Assembly (NCBI GenBank): GCA_040772545.1
Contig: JAXGXY010000001.1
Span: forward strand, 1,232,932 to 1,296,931
Length of the DNA: 64,000 bases
Direction: 5' to 3'
Source of the DNA: UBA1431 sp002329665
Lineage (GTDB): Bacteria; Bacillota; Clostridia; Christensenellales; UBA1431
Positions 52,987-60,526 of the stretch are shown here, in pieces. The notes below the pieces were generated by a model, which did not search any database, was not told where the DNA came from, and saw only the letters and a list, made by a program, of their open reading frames with translations. A program made the translations under genes and the position numbers. Within the stretch, counting starts at the first letter, position 1. Every line of letters starts with the position of its first letter.

Positions 52987-53235
52987 AAAAATAAAAAAGG
53001 TTTCCACTTCCATAGGGACGGGAAACTGTTTCCCGCGGTCCCACCCTGGTTGTCGAAACCGCTCGATTCTGCGCTACGGGGCTACCCCTCGCCGTTTTTT
53101 CACGTAAGCCGGTAAGCGCGTGTGCGCTTGTCCGGGCGCGCTCGCAGCCCCTTTCCCTTATCAGGGGCGCGCCCTCTCTTAGGTGCGCTACACACGCCGT
53201 TTGTGCTCCGTATCGCGGCGCTATTCTTTATTTTT
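52987..53235 (-). promoter_or_regulatory. T-box leader (Thr) upstream of thrS
   Basis: The minus strand contains the textbook T-box sequence AGGGTGGGACCGCGG (53033-53047). Downstream, GTTTCC and GGAAAC can pair ahead of CCTTTTTT to form the terminator. A G/C-rich Stem I region precedes it. I could not fix the specifier codon by eye; Thr is inferred from thrS. Confidence 0.88.
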
Positions 53236-53240
53236 TGTTC

Positions 53241-53269
53241 ATTTTACTGCATCGCCGCGTTCTTGTCAA
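53241..53269 (-). promoter_or_regulatory. Consensus promoter of thrS
   Basis: Perfect TTGACA, a 17-base spacer and TAAAAT on the minus strand, directly before the Thr T-box. Confidence 0.88.
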
Positions 53270-53387
53270 TACGGCGGTCGGCCGGGCGGCTCCCACGTTT
53301 CCTAGCATTTGCCACGTGATAAATCCACGCCAAAATCCATACTACGTCCAGAAGGGTCAATTATTTTCAGCGTAAGGAGCGGTTTGC

Positions 53388-54161
53388 TTGTTAGAATTCG
53401 TCGTCACGTCCGAACAGAGATTCCGCAACAGCTGGGGGATGCTCGTCAAGGAAATGAACGGACTGGGCAACGTATGCGCCGGGGGCGCCGAGAGCCGGGA
53501 CGAGCCGTGCAAACTGCGTTTCTCGCTCAAAGACCAAAGCGGGCTTAACGAGGCGTGCACCCCGGTCGCCGCCTTCGCCCTCTCGGTCGTCGCGCCGTCG
53601 ATCATCGCCTCGGACGTTCGCGCTTCCTCGACAAACGGCCTGGCGGCCGGCCTCGAACCGGCCACCGTCGAAGCGATCGCGAAAGCGGGCGCCCTGCGCC
53701 ACACGCGCTGGCTGGAAATAGCCTCCGGGCGCATAGCCCAGAGCCTGATGGAGAACCCGGCGCTGAGCATCGAAGGCTTCCTCCGGTTCCGCATGCGCGA
53801 CCTGCTGGACACGCTCCAGAACGAACTCGTCAGCCTGCTCGGGGCCCTCAACATAGAGGAGGAATACCGCCATTTCGTCCGGTTGCTCAAACGCTACGCG
53901 GCCGTCAACCGGAAGGAGACCGAAACGCTCACGATCCGTTTCTGCCGGGACGGCGCCTACACACTGCTCACGGCGGGCGGACGCCGCCTGCTGTCCGTGC
54001 CGCGGCTCCTGGACGAGCACGAGTCGGGCAACATGCTCATCACGCTTTTGGACTCGATCTCTCCGGGCAGGGTCGTGGTCCTGGGCAGCGCCCAGCTTCC
54101 CGAAAGCGTGCGCGAAACGATCAGCGACATGTTCGGCGACCGCGCGCGCTTCGAATCATGA
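53388..54161 (+). CDS. ytxC: YtxC-like sporulation-associated protein
   Basis: 257 residues, TTG start eight bases after AAGGAG. The central block FLRFRMRDLLDTLQNELVSL then EEYRHFVRLLKRYAAVNRKE matches the YtxC family, found only in spore-formers; function unknown. In Bacillus ytxC also adjoins thrS, supporting the call. It converges with folC, the two coding ends overlapping by six bases. Confidence 0.75.
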   Translation: MLEFVVTSEQRFRNSWGMLVKEMNGLGNVCAGGAESRDEPCKLRFSLKDQSGLNEACTPVAAFALSVVAPSIIASDVRASSTNGLAAGLEPATVEAIAKAGALRHTRWLEIASGRIAQSLMENPALSIEGFLRFRMRDLLDTLQNELVSLLGALNIEEEYRHFVRLLKRYAAVNRKETETLTIRFCRDGAYTLLTAGGRRLLSVPRLLDEHESGNMLITLLDSISPGRVVVLGSAQLPESVRETISDMFGDRARFES

Positions 54162-55433
54162 AAGCGCGCCGTCTGCCCATCGCTTAAACGCAGCATACAG
54201 GTACAGCGACCCGCACACGACGGTGTCCGAACCCCCGGTAAGGGCCATCCCCTCTTCCACCGTTTCGGCCGAAACCGCCTCGCATCCCGCGCCGAGCATA
54301 TGGGAAAGCAGTTCTTCGGCTTCCATCGCGCGCGGGTTGCCCGGCACCCTGAGCGCGACGAAACGCCGCGCGACATCCCTGAGCGCCCCTACCATCCCGA
54401 TAGCGTCCTTGTCCCGCATCAGCGCCATCACGACCGTCATCTTCCTCCCCGGACGATACCGCTCCAGGCTGAAAGCCAGCGCCCGCGCGCCCTCCACGTT
54501 ATGCGCCCCGTCGAACAGCAAAAGCGGGTCCTTTCGGAATACTTCCATGCGCCCCCTGTGGCGCGCCTTCCCGATGCCCCGCACCAAGGCTCCGTCCGGG
54601 ACGGGGATGCCGGAGTCCCGCTGCAGGACTGCGAGCGCGTCCAGCGCCGCCGCCGCGTTCACGGCCTGGTGCCAGCCGGAGAGCCCCGCTAAGACGCCTT
54701 TCCAGTTCCTGTATTCAAATTTCTCGTTAAACCCCTCGTACCCGCGCGACATTATGGCCTTTTCGTCGGTGAGCGTCAGGCGGCACCGCTTTTCTTCGCA
54801 GACGGCCTCAACGACCTCGAGCGCCTCGCGCGGCTGCGGCGCGCAGACCACCGGCACGCCGTCCTTGATGATCCCCGCTTTTTCGGCCGCGATCCGCTTT
54901 ATCGAATGCCCCAGATGCTCCTGGTGGTCCTGCGCGACGGGCATGATAACCGTCAAAAGCGGCTTCTTGCAGATGTTGGTGGCGTCGAGCCTCCCGCCCA
55001 GCCCCGTTTCCAGCAGGACGACGTCGCAGCCGGATGCCTGAAAATGCAGCAGCGCGGCGGCGGCGGAGACCTCGAAACGGCTGGGCGCCTCCCCGAGCTT
55101 CAGGCGCACCGCCTCCGCCGCGGGCGCGATCTTTTCCGCGAGCGCGTTGAGTTCCCCCGTCCCGATCTCCCGGCCCGAGACGGCGATGCGCTCGTTCACC
55201 CGCAGCAGTTCGGGCGAAACGAATTTCCCCACCCTGTACCCGGCTTCACCAAGGACGGCGTCGAGATACGCGCAGAGCGAACCCTTCCCGTTGGTCCCCG
55301 CGACGTGGACGACTCGCAGGCCGTCCTGCGGGTCCCCCAGAAGCCGCGCGAGGGCCAGCATGCGTTCGAGCCCCAGCCGGGGAAAGCGCTGGAACTCGCC
55401 GAGGTAAGCAGCAAAATCCATCGTTGTCCTCAT
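54156..55433 (-). CDS. folC: Folylpolyglutamate synthase / dihydrofolate synthase
   Basis: Mur-ligase-like enzyme that adds glutamates to folate (and may form dihydrofolate). ATP loop VAGTNGKGSLCAYLDAVL, then LLETGLGGRLDATNIC, the carbamylated-lysine region EKAGIIKDGVPVV and FDGAHNVEGARALAFSL. 425 residues. The start overlaps the folT stop (ATGA), so folT-folC share a transcript controlled by the THF riboswitch upstream. Confidence 0.94.
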   Translation of the reverse strand: MRTTMDFAAYLGEFQRFPRLGLERMLALARLLGDPQDGLRVVHVAGTNGKGSLCAYLDAVLGEAGYRVGKFVSPELLRVNERIAVSGREIGTGELNALAEKIAPAAEAVRLKLGEAPSRFEVSAAAALLHFQASGCDVVLLETGLGGRLDATNICKKPLLTVIMPVAQDHQEHLGHSIKRIAAEKAGIIKDGVPVVCAPQPREALEVVEAVCEEKRCRLTLTDEKAIMSRGYEGFNEKFEYRNWKGVLAGLSGWHQAVNAAAALDALAVLQRDSGIPVPDGALVRGIGKARHRGRMEVFRKDPLLLFDGAHNVEGARALAFSLERYRPGRKMTVVMALMRDKDAIGMVGALRDVARRFVALRVPGNPRAMEAEELLSHMLGAGCEAVSAETVEEGMALTGGSDTVVCGSLYLYAAFKRWADGALS

Positions 55434-56008
55434 ATGACCTCGTTTTTGGCGATAAAACCGTCCATGTACTTAAACAGCAGGAACAGCAAAACGGTCTGTA
55501 TGGCGAAGGCGATGGTGTAGGGCACGATGTTCGCGCCGAAAAATCCCCAGTACGTGCCGGGCAGGATCACCGTGTACCACATCGGGATCATGGTGCTGTT
55601 GAGGATGTAGATGATGAACGAGCACAGGGCCGTTTTCGAAAGCGTCTTCAGCGCGGCGGCACGTTTCGCCTTCAAGGTGATCGCGCCCGTCGCGTCGGGC
55701 TCCGGCGCGAACACGCGCGTTTTTTTATAGAAGAACAGGCCGTAGAGCGCCGCGCGCGCGGCCCCGGTCAGCGCGAACCCGACGAAATAGGTCATCCCCT
55801 GCGGGAAAAGGACGAACCCCGCCAAGTCCGAAAGCATCGCCGTAACGCCCGCGAGCACCGGCCCGAGCATGCTCGCGGCCAACGACATGGCCAGGAATCC
55901 GAACGTAATAGGCGTCCCCATCATGCGAAACGGCCGGCTGAGGAGGATGTCCAGCGCGATGAACACCCCGATGTACACGATTACCTTCGTATACGAGATT
56001 TTTTTCAT
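55430..56008 (-). CDS. folT: Folate ECF transporter S component
   Basis: 192-residue membrane protein with six hydrophobic segments, substrate-binding subunit for folate uptake with a shared EcfAA'T module (not in this window). Recognisable family features are FGFLAMSLAASMLGPVLAG and the LPGTYWGFFGANIVPY loop. ATG 56008 follows GGAGGAGG. The folate assignment rests on the S-component pattern, overlap with folC and the tetrahydrofolate riboswitch. Confidence 0.9.
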   Translation of the reverse strand: MKKISYTKVIVYIGVFIALDILLSRPFRMMGTPITFGFLAMSLAASMLGPVLAGVTAMLSDLAGFVLFPQGMTYFVGFALTGAARAALYGLFFYKKTRVFAPEPDATGAITLKAKRAAALKTLSKTALCSFIIYILNSTMIPMWYTVILPGTYWGFFGANIVPYTIAFAIQTVLLFLLFKYMDGFIAKNEVI

Positions 56009-56063
56009 GAAAATATCCGCCTCCTCCCAATAATCAGCACTGGCTACACTGGCGGGCGGACTC

Positions 56064-56093
56064 AAAAAAACGGTGTACTTCTCCAGCACACCG
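56064..56093 (-). terminator. Riboswitch-associated terminator before folT
   Basis: Stem CGGTGT/ACACCG with an 11-base loop followed by seven T on the minus strand, between the riboswitch and folT. It probably ends transcription when folate is plentiful. Confidence 0.8.
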
Positions 56094-56142
56094 CACTTTT
56101 GCATCGGGCCTCTCGCCGTCAAAAGCGATGGACCCTTGCCGC

Positions 56143-56246
56143 GGCAGCGGAATGCGGCATACGCATCGCAAACCCCCAACGGGTTTTTCGTACGGCGAGC
56201 AACTTCCCGTCCCGCCGTCACTTAACGCACATACGCCTACTCTGCC
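56143..56246 (-). promoter_or_regulatory. Tetrahydrofolate (THF) riboswitch
   Basis: The minus strand matches the THF aptamer block by block: GCAGAGTAG, GCGTTAAGTG, GGGAAGTTG, ACGAA, GCGTATGC and GCATTCCGCTGC, with the end stem GGCAG/CTGCC closing it. Helix GGCGTATG pairs with the later GCGTATGCC region. About 104 bases, similar to the known Eubacterium siraeum example. It controls folT-folC. Confidence 0.92.
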
Positions 56247-56260
56247 ATTATGCTTTAGCC

Positions 56261-56289
56261 ATTATACAACATGCGCACCGCCTGCGCAA
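56261..56289 (-). promoter_or_regulatory. Promoter of folT-folC
   Basis: TTGCGC, a 17-base spacer and perfect TATAAT on the minus strand, 15 bases before the riboswitch. Confidence 0.75.
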
Positions 56290-56453
56290 TTCAAAGGCAA
56301 AAAAAATATATTCATACGGCGGAATCATGTTATTTCCCGTACGATCCTGGTTAAATATACGATGAGGGACGCCGTTTGGCGACGGACGCCGCCTCGAATT
56401 CGATTCTATGTCCCCCCATAGAACGAAGGCATCAACCCCCCATATTGATGCAG

Positions 56454-56491
56454 CGCAGAGGGACGAAGCGTTTTCGCTTCGTCCCTCTGCG
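56454..56491. repeat. Perfect 38-base hairpin
   Basis: 17-bp arms (CGCAGAGGGACGAAGCG and its complement) around a TTTT loop, with no T run after either end. Too strong to be accidental, but its role is unclear. Confidence 0.75.
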
Positions 56492-56603
56492 TCATGGCCG
56501 CGACGACGCGGATTCGTTTGCGCCGGTTCGCCGGCCGGTTCAATCCGCGTGTTTCGGCGTTTTTTACACGCGCGCGAAAAACCCGTCGCCCCGCCGTGTC
56601 CGT

Positions 56604-56625
56604 TATGGTAAAATAAGGTACCATA
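56604..56625. promoter_or_regulatory. Inverted repeat overlapping a -10-like box
   Basis: TATGGTA and TACCATA (7-bp arms, 8-base spacer) surround TAAAAT, about 115-130 bases before the lipoprotein gene. This would suit a repressor operator. No good -35 is visible. Confidence 0.4.
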
Positions 56626-56740
56626 TAGCCCGTGATAGCCCGTGCGCCGGCGCAGGCCGCAGGCGATACGGACCCGCGACCTATTTTCGCGCCGAAGCGA
56701 CAGCACACGGCGCAACAAGTAAGGAAAAGGAAGTGTGTTC

Positions 56741-57493
56741 ATGAAAAGACGGTGGATACTCTGTATGTGTGGTCTTGTCCTGCTTTTCGCGCTGGCCTCG
56801 TGCGCGCCGCCCGCCTGGCCGACGGCCTCGGGCGAGACCGAGGCGCCGGCGCCCTCCCCCGCCACTCAGGCGCCGGCGACGCCCGCCGCGACCGAATCCG
56901 GATACGGCATCGATACCGAGTACTACGACTACGCCGACAGCCGTTTCGACATGAAGGCGTCCTACCCCAAGCTTGAGGGCGCCGGGCTTGACGACGTCAA
57001 CGCCCTGATAAAAACCGCCGCGCTCGAAACGATCAACGAATGGCTGGCCTCCGAGGACGACGGTTCCCAGACGACCATCGAAACGACCGGCGCCGTGACC
57101 TACAGCGACCCGGGCTTCATCAGCATCACGTTCACCGAGTATTACAACAACACGATGGCCGTCCATCCGAGCAGCGTGTTCCGCACGCTCAACATCGACC
57201 TCGAAAAAAAGGCCGCCGTGCCGGGCGGCAGCCTGCTCGCGGCCGGCGCCGATCTGTACCGGGCGCTGCACGACGCGGCCGGCAGGCAGCTGAGCGCCGC
57301 ATTCGCCGACGAGATCACCCTGGAAACGATCGAAACGGGCTACGACGCGAACGCGATCTATTTCACCCCGGACAGGGTGGGCTTTAGCATATGGGTCAGC
57401 CACGTGCTGGGGGACCACGTGGAACTCACGCTTCCCTACGCCGAAGCGGAGCCTTTCATGACCTCCAGCCCGATATGGGACCGGTTCAAATAG
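56741..57493 (+). CDS. Lipoprotein with DUF3298/DUF4163-like domain
   Basis: 250 residues. Signal peptide RRWILCMCGLVLLFALAS ends in a lipobox (LASC), so the mature protein is membrane-attached outside the cell. A Pro/Ala/Thr linker leads to a domain starting FDMKASYPKLEGAGLDDVN, with MAVHPSSVFRTLNIDLEKK and IYFTPDRVGFSIW. This resembles the DUF3298 (PdaC/RsiV C-terminal) fold, which may bind lysozyme or glycan in RsiV; function here unknown. ATG 56741 follows AAGGAAG. Ends in a terminator. Confidence 0.82.
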   Translation: MKRRWILCMCGLVLLFALASCAPPAWPTASGETEAPAPSPATQAPATPAATESGYGIDTEYYDYADSRFDMKASYPKLEGAGLDDVNALIKTAALETINEWLASEDDGSQTTIETTGAVTYSDPGFISITFTEYYNNTMAVHPSSVFRTLNIDLEKKAAVPGGSLLAAGADLYRALHDAAGRQLSAAFADEITLETIETGYDANAIYFTPDRVGFSIWVSHVLGDHVELTLPYAEAEPFMTSSPIWDRFK

Positions 57494-57516
57494 GCCAAAC
57501 CGTTCACAAATACTCA

Positions 57517-57554
57517 GACCCCGCGTTTCAAACGAAACCCGGGGTCCTGTTTTT
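57517..57554 (+). terminator. Intrinsic terminator of the lipoprotein gene
   Basis: Stem GACCCCG..GTTTC with GAAAC..CGGGGTC (one mismatch), followed by CTGTTTTT on the plus strand, 24 bases after the stop. Confidence 0.85.
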
Positions 57555-57582
57555 AAACGCCTTGCCGCGTCTGTTCATTCCT

Positions 57583-58008
57583 TCACTTGCTTATTAAAAA
57601 CATCCCGGCCAGGCACAGCGCGATGCCGGCAAATTTCGTCGGCGTGAGCGCTTCTTTGTACATCAGCGTCCCTACGAAGACCAGTACGATCGCAAGGCCC
57701 ATGTTGGCGACCAGGGACCCGCTGTTCACGTTCCACCCGGCGCGGTAGGCCTCTATATAACCGAATTCGAGGGCGACGATGGCGAGCCCCAGCGTTATGC
57801 TCGTCCAGTTGACGCCTTTTATCTCCCCGATCAGGCCCCTGCCGCCGGCGGTCATATAGAAGAGCAGCACCGAAACGAAAGCGGCCGTCAGATAGGTTAC
57901 CGTCAGCGTCGCGAACGGGTTGATGCCCTGCGGCGTGGACTTCGTCGCGATGTTGTAGAACGTGTTCGCGGCGATCACGAGGAGGATCGGCCAGGCGTAG
58001 CCCCACAT
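57583..58008 (-). CDS. Half-size DMT-type (EamA-like) membrane protein
   Basis: 141 residues and about five hydrophobic segments, one EamA-like unit. It starts MWGYAWPILLVIAANTFYNI and ends VFVGTLMYKEALTPTKFAGI then ALCLAGMFLISK, the typical last-helix motif of drug/metabolite transporters. Full transporters have two such units, so this one probably dimerises. Substrate unknown. It follows the YbaK-type gene by five bases. Confidence 0.78.
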   Translation of the reverse strand: MWGYAWPILLVIAANTFYNIATKSTPQGINPFATLTVTYLTAAFVSVLLFYMTAGGRGLIGEIKGVNWTSITLGLAIVALEFGYIEAYRAGWNVNSGSLVANMGLAIVLVFVGTLMYKEALTPTKFAGIALCLAGMFLISK

Positions 58009-58013
58009 GGCGC

Positions 58014-58484
58014 TCACCGCCACCCTTTGCACACGTCGACCCAACCGCGGCAATCCGAATACTTCTCCAGTTCCCCGACGGTCAGTTCGACGGCGCTGGA
58101 ACTGCTCCCGCAGGCCGGAAACACCGTTTCGAACCTTTTCAGGGACTCGTCGAGCCAGACAGAGACGCCGTCGCCGGCGGCAAAGGGGCAGACCCCGCCG
58201 ACATCGTATCCCGTCAGCCGGGTCACCTCGTCGGGCGCGAGCATCTTCGCCTTCGTCCCGAACCGCGCCTTGTATTTCGGGTTATCGATTTTCGCGTCGC
58301 CCGCGGCGACAATCAAAACGGCTTTCCCGTCCACCATGAAGGACAGCGTTTTGGCGATCCGCTGCGGCTCGCAGCCGATCGCCCGTGCGGCCAGTTCGAC
58401 CGTCGCGCTCGAAACGTCAAATTCGAGTATCCTCTCCGCGATGCCCCACCGCTCAAAACACGCCCTGACCTTCGCTATCGACAT
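58014..58484 (-). CDS. YbaK/EbsC-family aminoacyl-tRNA deacylase
   Basis: 156 residues. Trans-editing domain related to the ProRS INS domain. The conserved lysine lies in QRIAKTLSFMVDGK, with VCPFAAGDGVSVWLDESL and FPACGSSSSAVELTVGEL downstream. Relatives hydrolyse mischarged Cys-tRNA-Pro or Ala-tRNA-Pro; the specificity here is not clear. ATG 58484 follows GGGAGG. Divergent from the his operon. Confidence 0.88.
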   Translation of the reverse strand: MSIAKVRACFERWGIAERILEFDVSSATVELAARAIGCEPQRIAKTLSFMVDGKAVLIVAAGDAKIDNPKYKARFGTKAKMLAPDEVTRLTGYDVGGVCPFAAGDGVSVWLDESLKRFETVFPACGSSSSAVELTVGELEKYSDCRGWVDVCKGWR

Positions 58485-58618
58485 GATTATACCTCCCAGC
58501 ATGAAACATAGCTTATATGAGTATAATGCATGTCCCGCGACGTTTCAAGGAACCAAAAGCGCCGGACACCGGCCGGAAGGATACCCGAAACCTTATACGT
58601 TTCGACAGGATTCCCGCG

Positions 58619-58647
58619 TTGACACGGGCCGGCGTTTGCGGTAGAAT
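58619..58647 (+). promoter_or_regulatory. Promoter of the his operon
   Basis: Perfect TTGACA, a 17-base spacer and TAGAAT, 53 bases before hisZ. The short leader contains the inverted repeat GTACGGT..ACCGTAC (58655-58674), which could be an operator. No His T-box is seen. Confidence 0.85.
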
Positions 58648-58699
58648 ATATTCGTACGGTATCACTGCACCGTACTAAAGTACGACAGGAGGGGAAACC

Positions 58700-59872
58700 G
58701 TGACCCAGTTGAGCATGCAGGCGCCGGAAGGCGTACAGGACTATCTGCCTCTCGAATGCCACAACAAGATCCGGATCGAACGGAAGATGGCGCAGTGCTT
58801 CCACCTGAGCGGCTACGAACAGGTGGACCTCCCGACGTTCGAGTATCTGGACGTGTTCGCCACCGGCGTCGGTTCGGTCCGCGCCGAGCAGATGATAAAG
58901 TTCGTGGACAGCGGGGGCCACATCCTGGTGCTCCGGCCCGACCTTACCGTCCCCATCGCGCGGATGACGTCCACGCGCATGAAGGACCAGCAACCGCCCA
59001 TCCGCCTGTATTACGTCGCCAACGCGTTCATGTCCCGCGATTCCTCGCCCAACGAGCAGAAGGAATTCACGCAGGCGGGCGTCGAGCTCCTCGGCGTGCC
59101 CGGGCCGGAGGGCGACGCGGAGGTGATCGCCCTCGCGATAGAGGCGCTCAGGTCCGCCGGGCTCGAAGGTTTCTCCATCGACGTCGGCCAGGTCGATTTC
59201 TTCAGGGGCGTGATGGAGGAAGCCGGGCTGACGGGTCCGAAGGCCGACGAACTGAGGGGCTACGTCGACCGGAAGAACATGCTGGCCATCGAGCTGTTCA
59301 TGAACGAGAACGGCGTGAGCCCCGGGCTTAGGGAACGCATCATGCGCCTCCCGGTCCTCTACGGCGGCGAGGAGGTCCTGGGCGCAGCGTCGGACCTGAC
59401 GCAAAACGCCCGCGCGCTCTCGGCGATAGACACGCTGCGCGAGGTCTACGAATACATCGCGGCGTTCGGCCTTTCAAAGTACGTCACTTTCGACCTCGGG
59501 ATGCTCCACAGCTCCGACTATTATACGGGCCTGATATTCAGGGGCATCACCGACTACTTCGGCTCGCCCATCCTCTCCGGCGGCCGGTACGACACGCTGA
59601 CCGCCGATTTCGGGTGCTCACGTGAAGCGACGGGCTTTGCCATCGGCGTCAAACGCGTGCTCATCGCGCTCGAGCGCCAGGGCTGCATGGAGCCGCTGCC
59701 GAGGATCGACGCGGTCGTCTCCGCCGCCCCGGAAAAAAGGGGCGAGGCGTACGCCTACGCCAACGCCCTCAGGTCGAACGGGAGCCGCGTGGCCGTGGCC
59801 TGGAAACTGGACGCGGATGGGCTCGAGGCGTATGCGCGAGAGGTCGACGCGCAGGCCATCTACTTTGAATGA
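58700..59872 (+). CDS. hisZ: ATP phosphoribosyltransferase regulatory subunit HisZ
   Basis: HisRS-like protein without synthetase activity that activates and mediates feedback control of the short HisG. 390 residues. The HisRS-like motif LRPDLTVPIARM is present, and GGRYDTLTADFG with EATGFAIGVKRVL marks the core. GTG start after AGGAGG. First gene of hisZ-hisG-hisD-hisB-hisA-hisIE. Confidence 0.94.
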   Translation: MTQLSMQAPEGVQDYLPLECHNKIRIERKMAQCFHLSGYEQVDLPTFEYLDVFATGVGSVRAEQMIKFVDSGGHILVLRPDLTVPIARMTSTRMKDQQPPIRLYYVANAFMSRDSSPNEQKEFTQAGVELLGVPGPEGDAEVIALAIEALRSAGLEGFSIDVGQVDFFRGVMEEAGLTGPKADELRGYVDRKNMLAIELFMNENGVSPGLRERIMRLPVLYGGEEVLGAASDLTQNARALSAIDTLREVYEYIAAFGLSKYVTFDLGMLHSSDYYTGLIFRGITDYFGSPILSGGRYDTLTADFGCSREATGFAIGVKRVLIALERQGCMEPLPRIDAVVSAAPEKRGEAYAYANALRSNGSRVAVAWKLDADGLEAYAREVDAQAIYFE

Positions 59873-59884
59873 GGGGTGACGAAG

Positions 59885-60526
59885 ATGAAGCCCATCACGT
59901 TCGCACTGGCGAAGGGGCGCCTGGCCGACCGTACGGCGGACCTGCTCGAAAGCTGCGGGGTCGGCTGCGGCGACCTTCGCGCAAACAGCCGCAGGCTCAT
60001 CATAGACGACGAGAAAAACGGGTGCCGGTTCCTGCTGGTCAAGCCCGCCGACGTGCCGACATACGTGGAATACGGCGCGGCCGACCTCGGCGTGGCGGGC
60101 AAAGACACGATCATGGAAGCGAACTACCCGCTCTACGAAATGCTTGACTTGGGTTTCGGAAAGTGTAAACTGTGCGTAGCGGGGTTCCCGGGCGTGCGCG
60201 AGAAACAGGTCACGTCCGCGGTCAAGCGCGTGGCCACGAAATACCCGAACATCGCGCGGCGCTATTACCGCTCGCTCGGGGAAACGATCGAGGTCATCAA
60301 GCTCAGCGGCTCGGTGGAACTCGGGCCGCTCCTAAACCTGTCCGACGAGATCCTCGACATCGTCGAGAGCGGACGGACGCTGAAGGAAAACGGCCTGGTC
60401 GTGCTCCGCGAAGTCTTCGAGATCTCGGCGCGCGTGGTGGTGAACCGGGTGAGCCTCAAGACGAAGGGCGAGCGGATCAACGCCGTCATCGAAGCGATGC
60501 GCGCGAAAGTGGAGGGAAGATCATGA
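59885..60526 (+). CDS. hisG: ATP phosphoribosyltransferase, short form
   Basis: First step of histidine synthesis: ATP plus PRPP to phosphoribosyl-ATP. 213 residues, the short form that needs HisZ. Starts MKPITFALAKGRLADRTADL; phosphoribosyl site KLSGSVELGPLLNLSDEILD then ESGRTLKENGL. ATG 59885 is favoured over GTG 59876 by ribosome-site spacing. Overlaps hisD by four bases. Confidence 0.95.
   Translation: MKPITFALAKGRLADRTADLLESCGVGCGDLRANSRRLIIDDEKNGCRFLLVKPADVPTYVEYGAADLGVAGKDTIMEANYPLYEMLDLGFGKCKLCVAGFPGVREKQVTSAVKRVATKYPNIARRYYRSLGETIEVIKLSGSVELGPLLNLSDEILDIVESGRTLKENGLVVLREVFEISARVVVNRVSLKTKGERINAVIEAMRAKVEGRS

Larger units (their letters stand above)
56247..56740. other. Gene-free region upstream of the lipoprotein gene
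   Basis: Holds the folT promoter, a perfect 38-base hairpin (56454-56491), an inverted repeat near a -10-like box (56604-56625) and a short tandem ATAGCCCGTG duplication (56624-56643). No supported gene. Confidence 0.65.

Noticed and set aside
52864..53013. N-terminal extension of ThrS
   Set aside because: The extra codons run through the T-box terminator and the ThrS TGS domain starts right at GTG 52863.
58655..58674. His T-box in the hisZ leader
   Set aside because: The leader is only about 50 bases and has no T-box sequence; it shows just a short inverted repeat.
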